Shown one piece after another: positions 43,480 to 52,291 of a DNA stretch of 64,000 nucleotides. This DNA comes from CANKHA01 sp035652315. Its GTDB lineage: Bacteria; Pseudomonadota; Alphaproteobacteria; Rhizobiales; Xanthobacteraceae. The stretch is from the NCBI GenBank assembly GCA_035652315.1, contig DASREA010000048.1, positions 1-64,000 of the forward strand. Reading direction: 5' to 3'. The notes beneath the pieces were generated by a model. The model did not search any database. It was not told the DNA's origin and was given only the letters and a program-made list of their open reading frames with translations. The number at the start of each line of letters is the position of its first letter. Position 1 is the first letter of the stretch. A program made the translations under genes and the position numbers.

Positions 43480-44184
43480 ATGTCGATCCGCACCTCACTG
43501 TTGTCCGCCGCCACGCAAAACCGGACGCGCGCCACTACAGAGGGCCGGGCGGTTTCCCAGGTTCAGCCGGCCCGGCAGCCGCTGTTCAATTCCGTCGAAT
43601 TGACGGGCGCGTCCGTTCCCTACGCGCGCGGCGAGGAAATTTACGGCGAAGGCGAAGCGGCTGAATACATCTACAAAGTTATCAGCGGATCGGTTCGCTC
43701 GTACAAGGTGCTGAACGACGGACGCCGGCAAATCTGTGCATTCCATCTTCCCGGCGATGTCTTCGGCTTGGAGGCCGGAGAACAACACGCTTTCTCCGCC
43801 GAGGCGATCTGCCAATCGGTCGTCTTGTTGATCAAGCGGAGCACGGTGGCCGCCGTCGCCGCGAAGGACACGATGGTTGCCCGGCAACTTTGGAACATCA
43901 CGGTTGCCGAACTGCAGAAAATGCAGGACCACGTCATGCTCCTGGCGAAGAACGCGCAGGAACGCGTGGTATCCTTCCTGCTGCAGATGGCGCAGCGCGC
44001 TCCCGGCACCACCGAAATCGAGTTGCCGATGACGCGGCAAGACATTGCCGACTACCTCGGCCTTACGATCGAGACGATATCCCGTACGCTGACCCAACTG
44101 GAAACGCAGGCGACAATCGCGCTACCGAGCTCGCGGCGCGTCCTGTTGCGCAATCGCGGGATGCTCGACCGGTTGAACGCCTGA
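43480..44184 (+). CDS. fixK: FixK-type CRP/FNR regulator
   Basis: The 234-residue protein has a cyclic-nucleotide-binding-like domain (about 45-150) and a CRP-type helix-turn-helix with MTRQDIADYLGLTIETISRTLTQLE. The Glu/Ser/Arg of ETISRTL reads the TTGA half-site. It lacks the N-terminal cysteine cluster of FNR, so it is a FixK-type protein whose level is set by FixLJ. It is divergent from fixL/fixJ. Two matching boxes in the window (40371 and 45214) are likely targets. Confidence 0.9.
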   Translation: MSIRTSLLSAATQNRTRATTEGRAVSQVQPARQPLFNSVELTGASVPYARGEEIYGEGEAAEYIYKVISGSVRSYKVLNDGRRQICAFHLPGDVFGLEAGEQHAFSAEAICQSVVLLIKRSTVAAVAAKDTMVARQLWNITVAELQKMQDHVMLLAKNAQERVVSFLLQMAQRAPGTTEIELPMTRQDIADYLGLTIETISRTLTQLETQATIALPSSRRVLLRNRGMLDRLNA

Positions 44185-44200
44185 TCCGAAGGCTTCAACC

Positions 44201-44794
44201 GTGCCGCCCGAAGTGACGAAACGCATAACGATCATCGATGGTCATCCCGATCCGGATGCCAGGCGCTTCTGCCATGCCCTCGCGGGCGCCTATGCGAGCG
44301 GCGCGGCGGCGAATGCCTATGCGGTAAAGCGTATCACTCTTGCCGAACTGCATGTTCCGCTGCTGCGCAGCAAGGACGACTGGGAGCAGGGTTCGCTCAC
44401 CAACGCCTTGGCGGCCGCGCAGCAGGACATCCTTTGGGCCACGCATCTGGTGATCATCTACCCATTGTGGCTAGGCGGCATGCCAGCGATGCTGAAGGCT
44501 TTTTTCGAACAAATCTTTCGTCCGAAATTTGCATCCGGCGCGGAGGGCGAAGAGTGGGCCAAGCCCCTCAAGGGCAAGTCCGCCCGGATTGTCGTAACCA
44601 TGGGAATGCCGGCATGGATATATCGCTGGTACTTCTTCGCGCACAGCTTGAAGAGTCTCGAAAACAACATTCTTGCCTTCGTCGGCATCGGCCCGATCAG
44701 GGAAACCCTCATCGGCGGCATTGGCGCGATGGATATAAACGGCCGCCGGAATTGGCTGAAAGCCGTGCGTGCCCTCGGCCGTGACGGCAAATAA
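44201..44794 (+). CDS. Flavodoxin-fold NAD(P)H-dependent oxidoreductase
   Basis: The 197-residue protein has the flavodoxin_2 layout: ITIIDGHPDPDARRFCHALAGAY at the start, HLVIIYPLWLGGMPAMLKAFFEQIFRPKFA in the middle, and GKSARIVVTMGMPAWIYRW near the second flavin loop. Such enzymes are quinone or azo reductases with FMN or FAD. It starts with GTG at 44201, 17 bases after the fixK stop, with GAAGG eight bases upstream. It probably shares a transcript with fixK. Confidence 0.85.
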   Translation: MPPEVTKRITIIDGHPDPDARRFCHALAGAYASGAAANAYAVKRITLAELHVPLLRSKDDWEQGSLTNALAAAQQDILWATHLVIIYPLWLGGMPAMLKAFFEQIFRPKFASGAEGEEWAKPLKGKSARIVVTMGMPAWIYRWYFFAHSLKSLENNILAFVGIGPIRETLIGGIGAMDINGRRNWLKAVRALGRDGK

Positions 44795-44902
44795 AGTCAG
44801 CCTACCGTTTTCGGCGAGACCGCGGCAAATCGAGGGGATCGCCGCCAGGATTGCCGGTTTCGCCCCCGCTCCTAGCGCCGATTCCAGACAGGACGGCGCA
44901 TT

Positions 44903-45121
44903 TTATTTTGCGTCATTCTGCGAACCGCCCTTGGCTCCGCGCGGCGGAGACGAGCGATTGTCGACGGCTTCGGTCAGGATCGTGCCGCAGCTCTTGCATT
45001 CAAAACTGCGCAGCTCCGGCATTCCTCCGAGCCGGGGTGTCGTGCGCGCCAGCGTCATCGCAGTGCGGCATGAGGGGCAAAGCACCGTCCGGGCATTGGG
45101 AATGGGATGAGAGTTCGGCAC
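44903..45121 (-). CDS. Small zinc-ribbon protein
   Basis: The product carries two CxxC pairs, CPSCR and CKSCG, 28 residues apart, which form a zinc ribbon. The rest is short and polar, with a Pro/Arg/Gly tail. From the GTG at 45121 it has 72 residues; a TTG at 45178 would add 19 more but overlaps a 17-base inverted repeat (45162-45178). The function is unknown. A FixK box at 45214 lies upstream in a position that could serve this gene as well as the divergent Rieske gene. Confidence 0.6.
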   Translation of the reverse strand: MPNSHPIPNARTVLCPSCRTAMTLARTTPRLGGMPELRSFECKSCGTILTEAVDNRSSPPRGAKGGSQNDAK

Positions 45122-45213
45122 GTCGGAAAATTTCGCGGAATTGGCCAAAGCAAACGTTGATTTGGCGCAATGTGCCAACGCATGCCTACTACGGGAATGT
45201 ACGTAGCATCGGC

Positions 45214-45227
45214 TTGATCCACATCAA
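45214..45227. promoter_or_regulatory. Perfect FixK/FNR box
   Basis: TTGATCCACATCAA fits TTGAT-N4-ATCAA exactly. Its centre is about 76 bases before the Rieske gene at 45297, so activation from -41.5 would put the start near 45262. It also lies upstream of the divergent zinc-ribbon gene. Confidence 0.75.
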
Positions 45228-45296
45228 ATCCCCCGCGATGACCCGCAGCACTATTGCCGTGTCGATTACCATTCATCACGGCGGCGGGAATATCCC

Positions 45297-46580
45297 ATGT
45301 TGAGAAAAGAGCAGAATGATCTGATCACCCAAACCGGCCCTAATACGCCGATGGGCGCCCTGTTCCGACGCTATTGGATACCGGCGCTTCTCGCCGAAGA
45401 GCTGCCGGCCAACGATTGCCCGCCTGTGCGCGTGAAGCTGCTGTCCGAACGGCTCCTGGCGTTCCGCGATAGTGAGGGCCGTCTGGGGCTTATCGACGAG
45501 TTCTGCCCTCACCGCGGGGCTTCGCTGTGGTTCGGCCGCAATGAGGAATGCGGTCTGCGCTGCCCTTATCATGGCTGGAAATTCGATTTCACCGGGCAAT
45601 GCGTCGAGGTCCCCTCGGAGCCGGCGGAAAGCAAATTCGCGGAGAAGATCAAGCTCAAATCCTATCCCTTGGTCGAACGCGGCGGAGTTCTCTGGGCCTA
45701 CATGGGTCCCGCTGAGGAAAGGCCGTCATTGCCGGAATGGGAATTTGCCACCGTGCCGCCGAAGCAGCGATTCGTTTCCAAGCGATTTCAGGAATGCAAC
45801 TACCTGCAGGCCATGGAAGGCGGCATCGATTCGAGTCACGTTTCCTTCCTGCACAGCGGTAATCTGGAATCCGATCCGTTGTTCAAAGGCGCCAGGGGCA
45901 ACAAATATAATTTGGCGGACATGCAGCCGCACTTCGAAGTCGTGGAAAGCCCCGGCGGTCTTTACATCGGCGCCCGCCGTAATGCCGAAAACGGCAATTA
46001 TTACTGGCGCATCACGCAATGGGTCATGCCATCCTTCACCATGGTGCCGCCGCGCGGGAACTACTCGGTGCACGGCCATTTCTGGATCCCGATCGACGAC
46101 GAGAACTGCTGGGCCTGGAGCTACGATTATCATCCAACGCGCGAGCTCACGGACGCCGAAGTCGACGCCATGCGGCGGGGCAAGGGCGTGCATGTCGCCC
46201 ACATTCCCGGCACCTATCGGCCGTTGGCCAACAAGGACAACGACTATCTCATGGATCGCGAGGCACAGCGGCGCGGCACGACCTATAGCGGCGTTGAAGG
46301 AATCGCGATGCAGGATGCGTCGCTTCAGGAAAGCATGGGGCCGATCGTCGATCGGACAAAAGAGAATCTCGTTTCCACCGACAACGGCATCATTATGGCG
46401 CGCCATCGTCTGATCAAAGCCGCGAAGGATCTGCAGAAAGGCATCCGTCCGCCCGGCCTCGCCGCCGAGCATCAGAAGGTGCGGTCGGCCTCCGTGATCT
46501 TGCCGCCGGATCGGCCGTTCAAGGACGCGGCGCGCGAAGCGCTCACCGTCCGCAAAGGCATTGCGCCGGCATCGGTCTAG
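45297..46580 (+). CDS. Rieske [2Fe-2S] ring-hydroxylating oxygenase (copy 3)
   Basis: The 427-residue protein opens MLRKEQNDLITQTG and is very like copy 1 at 3051. The Rieske ligands C70, H72, C89 and H92 and the iron ligands in GGIDSSHVSFLH are conserved. It belongs to the phthalate 4,5-dioxygenase-type group. It is a lone gene, convergent with bicupin copy 3, with a strong terminator between them. The FixK box in its promoter is unexpected for an oxygen-consuming enzyme. Reductase supply would have to come from elsewhere, perhaps the protein encoded at 33825. Confidence 0.93.
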   Translation: MLRKEQNDLITQTGPNTPMGALFRRYWIPALLAEELPANDCPPVRVKLLSERLLAFRDSEGRLGLIDEFCPHRGASLWFGRNEECGLRCPYHGWKFDFTGQCVEVPSEPAESKFAEKIKLKSYPLVERGGVLWAYMGPAEERPSLPEWEFATVPPKQRFVSKRFQECNYLQAMEGGIDSSHVSFLHSGNLESDPLFKGARGNKYNLADMQPHFEVVESPGGLYIGARRNAENGNYYWRITQWVMPSFTMVPPRGNYSVHGHFWIPIDDENCWAWSYDYHPTRELTDAEVDAMRRGKGVHVAHIPGTYRPLANKDNDYLMDREAQRRGTTYSGVEGIAMQDASLQESMGPIVDRTKENLVSTDNGIIMARHRLIKAAKDLQKGIRPPGLAAEHQKVRSASVILPPDRPFKDAAREALTVRKGIAPASV

Positions 46581-46602
46581 TTTATCACCGCCGCGAAATG
46601 CC

Positions 46603-46633
46603 AAACCGGCCTGGGCAAGCTAGGCCGGTTTTT
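46603..46633 (+). terminator. Rho-independent terminator
   Basis: The stem AACCGGCC / GGCCGGTT around an 11-base loop is followed by TTT (46629-46633 is all T). It lies 23 bases after the Rieske copy 3 stop. The A-rich left flank also lets it work for the convergent bicupin transcript. Confidence 0.8.
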
Positions 46634-46690
46634 GTAGCGAAGCGTCAGCGTTTCGCTATGCGAAGCAAATCATGATGTGCTGCCGCCTGT

Positions 46691-47812
46691 CTAATCCGCC
46701 CTTTTCAAATACTGCGCCATCCGGCTCTGCGCCCCGTGTTTGGCGAGTTCGGCTTCGAAAATCTCATTGATCAGCGGATTCTGATCTTCATATTCGATCT
46801 GCCAGCCGCCCTCCTTCTCCGAGACGCCGGAGAAATAGCCGCCCGGGCGCGGCTTGACCGTTCCCATTTGGCCGGGATGGAAGGCCAGATAGCGGGCCCG
46901 CGCCGGCCCCGCATTGAAATGTTGATGAATGCAATCGTCGGAAGGCACGATCACCATTCCGCCTCTGCGCCAGTCGCATTTCCGCAGGTCGGACATGTCT
47001 TCCTTGGTCCAAAGCAGGGAAAATCCGACCCCGCTCAAAATCACCAAATGCGCGCCCGGCCCGTGGCGATGCGCCTTCTTGTAGGTGCCGACCGGGAATT
47101 CAGAAATCGCTGGCCTGGTCGCATTGCCGGCCATCTGAAGCACCACGTTAATTCCGCCGGCCCCGCGTTGCGAATAATCGTACAAGCCCATGTCCGGCGC
47201 ATTCGGCACGAAGTTGGTCTCCCAGACGCGCCGATTGTAGGCTTTGCCGCGGCCGAAATAATCCTTGTCATCGCCGCTATAGCGGTTCGGAAACTTGCAT
47301 GGATTGTTGAAGATGAAATCCGGCTCCTTGAAGAAACGCAGGAGCGGCGGCAGCGTCGTCACGGAGATATAGCGCGTCGGACTGCTGCTGACGTTGAAAT
47401 GCTGGTACCAGGCATTCAGGGGGATCGCGAACAAGGCGCCGGCGTGCCATTCGAAGGTGTCCGGCTCCTGCCCGTCGTACCAGACGCGGGTCGCGCCCTG
47501 GCCCGATAGGATATAGACCGTTTCTTCATAAAGATGCCGTTCGGGTTCGGACTTGCCGCCCGGTGCGATCTCTACCAGATGGGCATCGTTTTTCAGTATG
47601 TTGTTTGGAATATTGATTACCGCGCCGTTTCCCCCTTTGCGGGGCCACGGCGCCAGCTCGACGGCGCAGAGGTCCTCGAAGGCAAAGTCGCGAATGACCT
47701 TCACCCCTTCACGCCTCTGCCATTCCTCATAAAAATCGCGGTGGGTAAAATCCTCAAGGGGATGGTCCGGTTTCGCCGCGCGTATGACCTCGCCTTGTTC
47801 TTCTGCCGCCAT
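46691..47812 (-). CDS. Two-domain cupin protein (bicupin copy 3)
   Basis: From the ATG at 47812 (GGAGGA nine bases upstream) the protein has 373 residues, close to its paralogues. The C-terminal cupin has HRHGPGAH and IHQHFN; the N-terminal one has ERHLYEETVYILSG and WYQHFNVSS. The tail keeps QIEYEDQNP and FEAELAKHG. It follows the ABC permease gene on the same strand and so closes the run binding protein-permease-bicupin. This repeats the transporter-bicupin association seen at 19-24 kb with the gene order changed. Confidence 0.85.
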   Translation of the reverse strand: MAAEEQGEVIRAAKPDHPLEDFTHRDFYEEWQRREGVKVIRDFAFEDLCAVELAPWPRKGGNGAVINIPNNILKNDAHLVEIAPGGKSEPERHLYEETVYILSGQGATRVWYDGQEPDTFEWHAGALFAIPLNAWYQHFNVSSSPTRYISVTTLPPLLRFFKEPDFIFNNPCKFPNRYSGDDKDYFGRGKAYNRRVWETNFVPNAPDMGLYDYSQRGAGGINVVLQMAGNATRPAISEFPVGTYKKAHRHGPGAHLVILSGVGFSLLWTKEDMSDLRKCDWRRGGMVIVPSDDCIHQHFNAGPARARYLAFHPGQMGTVKPRPGGYFSGVSEKEGGWQIEYEDQNPLINEIFEAELAKHGAQSRMAQYLKRAD

Positions 47813-47904
47813 GATCGCCGCTCCTCCCCCGCCGTGTCTCACAAATACAGCGTTAGCAAGTGCCCGGTCCGATTGTCCATATACACATGCGCCTTTTACG
47901 ATGG

Positions 47905-49659
47905 CTAGGCGTGCTGCACGCTTTGGCGTAGCGCGAAAGCTCTAATCGTCGAGGCGATGACGCACGTAATGCCGATGATGACCAGGCTAATCACGGTCGC
48001 GGCTTCACGATTCCCGAAACCCTCGGAGCCGTATTCCAGCGCCAGCAAAGACAGCGTCGTCGTTTCACGGGAAGCCAGCAGAATAATCGAGCTGGTCGTT
48101 CCGGATGCGATGACGAAACTCAACATCGCCATCACGGCCAATGTCGGCATCAGCAGCGGAATCCAAATGGTGACGTAGGCGGAGAGCCAGCCCGCGCCGG
48201 CCAGACGCGCGGCCTCCTCCATTTCGCCGCCGATCTGGACGAAAACCGCTTTGGACATGTTGATGCCGGTGGTGTGCCCCTGAAAGATCACGACGATCAT
48301 CAAGGCCCAAATCGTCCCGTACAAGACGTTCAATCCGGGAGTGCCCAGAAATATCATCAGCAAGCCGAGTCCCGAAAGCATACCGGGAACGGCGCCGGAA
48401 AGCCAAACCATCGAGTCGAGGAGCGCCCGGCCCCGCCATTTCGTGCGCACAATCACGTAGGCCACGAGCGAAAAGAGAATTGGACCGACGATAGCCGCAG
48501 TGGTCGCGAGAAGGATGGTGGTTGAGAGCGAGCGCAGAAAAAGCGGATCGGACAGAACCAGATTCCATTGGTCGAAGGTAAATCCCAAAGCGAAGAATCC
48601 GGCGCGGTTCATAAAACTGCTGACCAGCAAAGCCGAAAACGGCACCACCGTGAGAACGGCCACTGCAATTACGATCAAAGCGAAAACCACCGGCTGCCAA
48701 GCGCCCAAATCGATGAGCCCGGGTTTGAACTTCGACGTCACGGTGGAATAATTCTTGCGGTGCAAGATCCAGCGCTGGATGGGGATGATGAAAGCGATGA
48801 GCAGGAGCGTGATGGAGGCAAGCACGGCTGCCTTGCCGTAGGACGGAGGGCTGTTTTGCAGAATGTTGTAGATATAGGTCGAGTAGACAAAGAAATTGAT
48901 CGGCGTTCCGAGCAGCAATTCGATCTCAAAGGTTTGGAATACGCGCAGCAGCTTGAGTGCGAAAACAAGCGCGATGGGAGGCATCATCAGCGGCAGCGTC
49001 ACCCAAAAGAAGGTGGCGAAATTCGATCCGCCGCTGACGCGGGAAGCTTCCTCGAGCACCGCATCCATGTTCCGGAAAGCGGGTGTCAGCAGGATCACCA
49101 TCGCCGGGATGCCGCTGGTGACCACGTGCATCCAGACAATCCCCGGAATGCTGTAGATATTGAGCTGTATCTTTCCGATGAACGGAACGAATTTAAATGC
49201 GGCGTTGAATATGCCCAGATAGGGATCGAGCAAGTCAATCCACGCAATGGTGACGGAAACGGTGGGCAGCATGAATGCCACCCAAAACATGAATTCCAAG
49301 GTGCGGCTGAACGGAAGTCGAGTGCGTGCCAGCGTCCAGGCGATTGCGACAGAGACCGGAAGGCTGATGACCGTCGAAAGACCCCAGATCATGAATGTGT
49401 TGGCAAGCGCGCGCAGAAGCCCCGGCTCCCGGAAACCCTCTCGCCAATTACCCAGGCCCCATTTTGCCGTGCCGAAAACATCCGGGGCGACGTTGAAGCT
49501 CTGGATGAACAACAACAAGACCGGATAGATCAGAAAAAAGCCGATCAGGATCACCAACAATGCCATGATCCAAAGGCTCTTGTCGCCGAGCACAGGGACT
49601 CGTGCCGCAAACGAGCGACGAGGCGAAAGACCGTAAAGGGAACTGGAAAACGAGTGCAC
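47905..49659 (-). CDS. ABC transporter permease, fused FbpB-type (system 2)
   Basis: The 584-residue membrane protein has two permease halves with EAA-loop sequences MDAVLEEASRVSGGSNFATFFWVTLPLM and GGEMEEAARLAGAGWLSAYVTIWIPLL. About twelve membrane segments are evident. It lies 13 bases after its binding-protein gene. The cognate ATPase is encoded divergently at 51136, which separates the ATPase from the permease, unlike systems 1 and 3. Confidence 0.92.
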   Translation of the reverse strand: MHSFSSSLYGLSPRRSFAARVPVLGDKSLWIMALLVILIGFFLIYPVLLLFIQSFNVAPDVFGTAKWGLGNWREGFREPGLLRALANTFMIWGLSTVISLPVSVAIAWTLARTRLPFSRTLEFMFWVAFMLPTVSVTIAWIDLLDPYLGIFNAAFKFVPFIGKIQLNIYSIPGIVWMHVVTSGIPAMVILLTPAFRNMDAVLEEASRVSGGSNFATFFWVTLPLMMPPIALVFALKLLRVFQTFEIELLLGTPINFFVYSTYIYNILQNSPPSYGKAAVLASITLLLIAFIIPIQRWILHRKNYSTVTSKFKPGLIDLGAWQPVVFALIVIAVAVLTVVPFSALLVSSFMNRAGFFALGFTFDQWNLVLSDPLFLRSLSTTILLATTAAIVGPILFSLVAYVIVRTKWRGRALLDSMVWLSGAVPGMLSGLGLLMIFLGTPGLNVLYGTIWALMIVVIFQGHTTGINMSKAVFVQIGGEMEEAARLAGAGWLSAYVTIWIPLLMPTLAVMAMLSFVIASGTTSSIILLASRETTTLSLLALEYGSEGFGNREAATVISLVIIGITCVIASTIRAFALRQSVQHA

Positions 49660-49672
49660 GAGATTCGTTCTC

Positions 49673-50863
49673 TCAGCGAGAGCTGAGATAAACGTTGACC
49701 GCCCACTGCCTGGCTTCGTTCATATGCGCCATGAAATCCTTGTCGGCCATCGGAAACCAATAATCGACGCCGGGAAGCAGACGTTCATGTTTCAGGATCT
49801 TGCCCTCGGGAATTCCATCGACCCGTAGCGTCGGGATCACAGGCTCGCTGGTCATGCTTTGGCGAATCGTTTGTCCTTCGCGCGATAACAGCCAGTTGAC
49901 GAACAGGCGCGCCGCGTTCGGATGCGGCCGATTCTTCGCGACCCCAATGGTTCCCTGCCCGGAAGTGGACATGTAGTCGGGCTCTTTCACCGGCTTGTCA
50001 AAAAGCGCGAGCGGCATGCCCTGCGCCGCCAAGGCATCGATCTCCTTGCGCGCGTCGACATTGATGGCGGCGGCATACCGTCCCGTCGCAAGGCCGTCGA
50101 CGATCTGACGTATGTCGGTGACGAAATTGACGTCCATTTTCGTGATAAAGCGGTTCACCCACTCCTTGCCGATATGGGGATTGACCACCTCAACGGCCCA
50201 TCCCTCACCGCCACCGCCATTGGTCGGCGGAAGCGACACGAATTTGCCTTTCCATTTGTCGGTCAGAAAATCCCAATCGGATTTTATGCTGGCAATGTCC
50301 GCCGGAGTCACAGCGTTGGTGTTATAATGCACTTCCAGCGATGGCCGTCTCCGGGCGGCATAAATGAAATAAAACTTATGATCGACATCGGCCCACCAAT
50401 GATGACCTCCGAGCCAGAGGGATTCGTTGGTGACTTCCGGATGGATCAGTTCGGGCCTGAGGTCGTCAAGAACGCCGGCCGGAAGCAGCCGGCTATAAAG
50501 CGACGTAAGAGCGACATGAATGACGTCGACAGTGTAGCGGCCGGCTTGCCGCTCGGCGAGAAGACGGTTGCTCAGCAGAGTTCCGTTGCCCGGCGGCGAG
50601 ATAACACGAATGCCGAATTTGTCCCCGAAATACTGCAACACCGGACCGTAGACCCGGCCCGGCTGGCCGCCGAAGATAACGACAAGCTCGCCTTCTTTTT
50701 GTGCAGCCTTGATGAGTGATTGCCATTTTTGCTGAAAGTCGTCCTGGGCGGCGGCGGGCGTCAGGCTTGCTAAGCCAACGGCGGCGCCGAACGAGAATGT
50801 CAGCAATAGGAATGAAAGCGACAGTCTGCGAAAACAATTCAGAACAGGCGCATAGGCGCTCAT
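49673..50863 (-). CDS. ABC transporter extracellular solute-binding protein, family 1 (system 2)
   Basis: The 396-residue protein has a signal peptide (LSLSFLLLTFSFGAAVGLASLTPAAAQ, cleavage near residue 40) and the binding fold starting AAQKEGELVVIFGGQPGRVYGPVLQYFGDKFG. It contains LTDKWKGKFVSLPPTNGG and the closing PHPNAARLFVNWLLSREGQ shared with the other receptors of the window. The ATG at 50863, nine bases after GGGAGG, is preferred to a TTG/GTG further up. It heads the minus-strand operon. Confidence 0.92.
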   Translation of the reverse strand: MSAYAPVLNCFRRLSLSFLLLTFSFGAAVGLASLTPAAAQDDFQQKWQSLIKAAQKEGELVVIFGGQPGRVYGPVLQYFGDKFGIRVISPPGNGTLLSNRLLAERQAGRYTVDVIHVALTSLYSRLLPAGVLDDLRPELIHPEVTNESLWLGGHHWWADVDHKFYFIYAARRRPSLEVHYNTNAVTPADIASIKSDWDFLTDKWKGKFVSLPPTNGGGGEGWAVEVVNPHIGKEWVNRFITKMDVNFVTDIRQIVDGLATGRYAAAINVDARKEIDALAAQGMPLALFDKPVKEPDYMSTSGQGTIGVAKNRPHPNAARLFVNWLLSREGQTIRQSMTSEPVIPTLRVDGIPEGKILKHERLLPGVDYWFPMADKDFMAHMNEARQWAVNVYLSSR

Positions 50864-50896
50864 CAAACCAATCCTCCCCAAACTTATCTTATGAAT

Positions 50897-50925
50897 TTGT
50901 TTTGTGTTTTGCCGTTCACTATAAT
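50897..50925 (+). promoter_or_regulatory. Candidate sigma-70-type promoter in divergent region
   Basis: TTGTTT (50897-50902) and a perfect TATAAT (50920-50925) are separated by 17 bases in an AT-rich patch between the system 2 binding-protein gene and the ATPase gene. It would start transcription near 50932 toward the ATPase-Rieske pair, leaving a leader of about 200 bases. Confidence 0.4.
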
Positions 50926-51135
50926 TGGTTGACGGCTACTGTCCAGACGCCGGAGGATAAGCACTGCTCCTGTCGGGCCTTTTGTTTCTCATTACGAGCG
51001 TGCGCTGCGGCTTTTGGCCACGTTACAAAAACCTGATTTTTACGACGGCATCGCCGGGATTGCATTTGGCGCCCTTTGCCCCGATGCTTATGCCAAACGA
51101 TAGGCCCCCTCGGCCATGGGGAAGAGGCGCCTCCG

Positions 51136-52281
51136 ATGGTGACCATGTTGGACAATTCGAGACCGTCTGCTGCCGCGGCCGTCAGTCTTCGTAACGTTTC
51201 TAAGAGTTATCCGGGATCCAGGACCAAAGCCGTCGACAACCTGTCACTGGATATTCCGGAAGGTCAGATCTTTACGCTACTCGGTCCCAGCGGTTGCGGA
51301 AAGTCGACCACTTTGCGAATGGTCGCAGGCCTCGAGAATCCCGACGAAGGCGCGATCTACTTCGACGATTCTCCCGTCGTGCTCACCGAGCGGAAGATCA
51401 TGCTGCCGCCGGAGAAACGTAACATCGGGATGGTTTTCCAATCCTATGCGATCTGGCCGCACATGACCGTCGCGCAGAACGTCGGCTATCCGCTGCGCAT
51501 GCGCAAAGTACCGTCGGCTAAAATCCGGGATCGGGTTGCCGAAGTGCTGTCGCTGGTCGGCATGCCCGGCATGGAGAAGCGTCCCGCTCCCCTGCTCAGC
51601 GGCGGCCAGCAACAGCGTGTCGCCCTGGCGCGCGCGATCGTCACCGAGCCTCGGATATTGTTGCTCGATGAGCCTTTCAGCAATCTGGATGCCAAGCTGC
51701 GCGAACAGATGCGTCTCGAGCTCAAGCTTTTGCAAAAACGGCTTAACATCACGGTCCTTTTCGTCACGCACGATCAGATTGAAGCCTTGAGCCTTTCGGA
51801 CCAGATCGCGCTGATGCAGGCGGGCCGGGTGCAGCAACAGGGAAGCGCGCGAGGCCTTTACGACGCGCCGGCGAACGAATTTGTTCGCGATTTTCTCGGT
51901 AGAACGCTTCTTTTCAAAGGCAAGATCCGATCGATCGGCCAATTGGGCGCAAGCGTTGCCATCGACGGCGCGGGCGAGTGCATCGTCTCCGCACGTAGCC
52001 ATGATCCAGGCGTCAGTGAAGGGAGCGAAGTGTTCGTTGCCGTGCGCCCGGAGGATATCGATGTCATGGCCTCTACCGGGGGCCGTCCGCCGCCCGGCAC
52101 GATTCCAGGTCGCGTCGGCGCCGCTTTGTTTCTGGGCGAGCGAATCGAGTACCGGATCGAGCTCGATGGCCAGAGGGAAATGAGCATCTATGGAGACCGG
52201 CGGAGCCAGTTCAGCGATGGGGCCGACGTTTGGCTGAGACTGAAGCGCGACGGGCATAGCGCCTGGTCTCTCAGCTCGTAG
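51136..52281 (+). CDS. ABC transporter ATPase, FbpC-like (system 2)
   Basis: The 381-residue protein has Walker A GPSGCGKSTTLR, GMVFQSYAIWPHMTVAQNV, signature LSGGQQQRVALARAI, Walker B ILLLDEPFSNLDAK and VTHDQIEA, then a TOBE region with VRPEDIDV. It is divergent from its presumed permease and binding protein. It is followed after ten bases by Rieske copy 4, so transport and oxygenation are transcriptionally linked. The start is the ATG at 51136, with GAAGAGG upstream. Confidence 0.93.
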   Translation: MVTMLDNSRPSAAAAVSLRNVSKSYPGSRTKAVDNLSLDIPEGQIFTLLGPSGCGKSTTLRMVAGLENPDEGAIYFDDSPVVLTERKIMLPPEKRNIGMVFQSYAIWPHMTVAQNVGYPLRMRKVPSAKIRDRVAEVLSLVGMPGMEKRPAPLLSGGQQQRVALARAIVTEPRILLLDEPFSNLDAKLREQMRLELKLLQKRLNITVLFVTHDQIEALSLSDQIALMQAGRVQQQGSARGLYDAPANEFVRDFLGRTLLFKGKIRSIGQLGASVAIDGAGECIVSARSHDPGVSEGSEVFVAVRPEDIDVMASTGGRPPPGTIPGRVGAALFLGERIEYRIELDGQREMSIYGDRRSQFSDGADVWLRLKRDGHSAWSLSS

Positions 52282-52291
52282 GGAGCGCGTT

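Noticed and set aside
45162..45178. TTGGC-N7-GCCAA inverted repeat considered as a sigma-54 promoter
   Set aside because: The GG and GC elements are not at the required 10-base spacing, so it is only a palindrome of unknown role.
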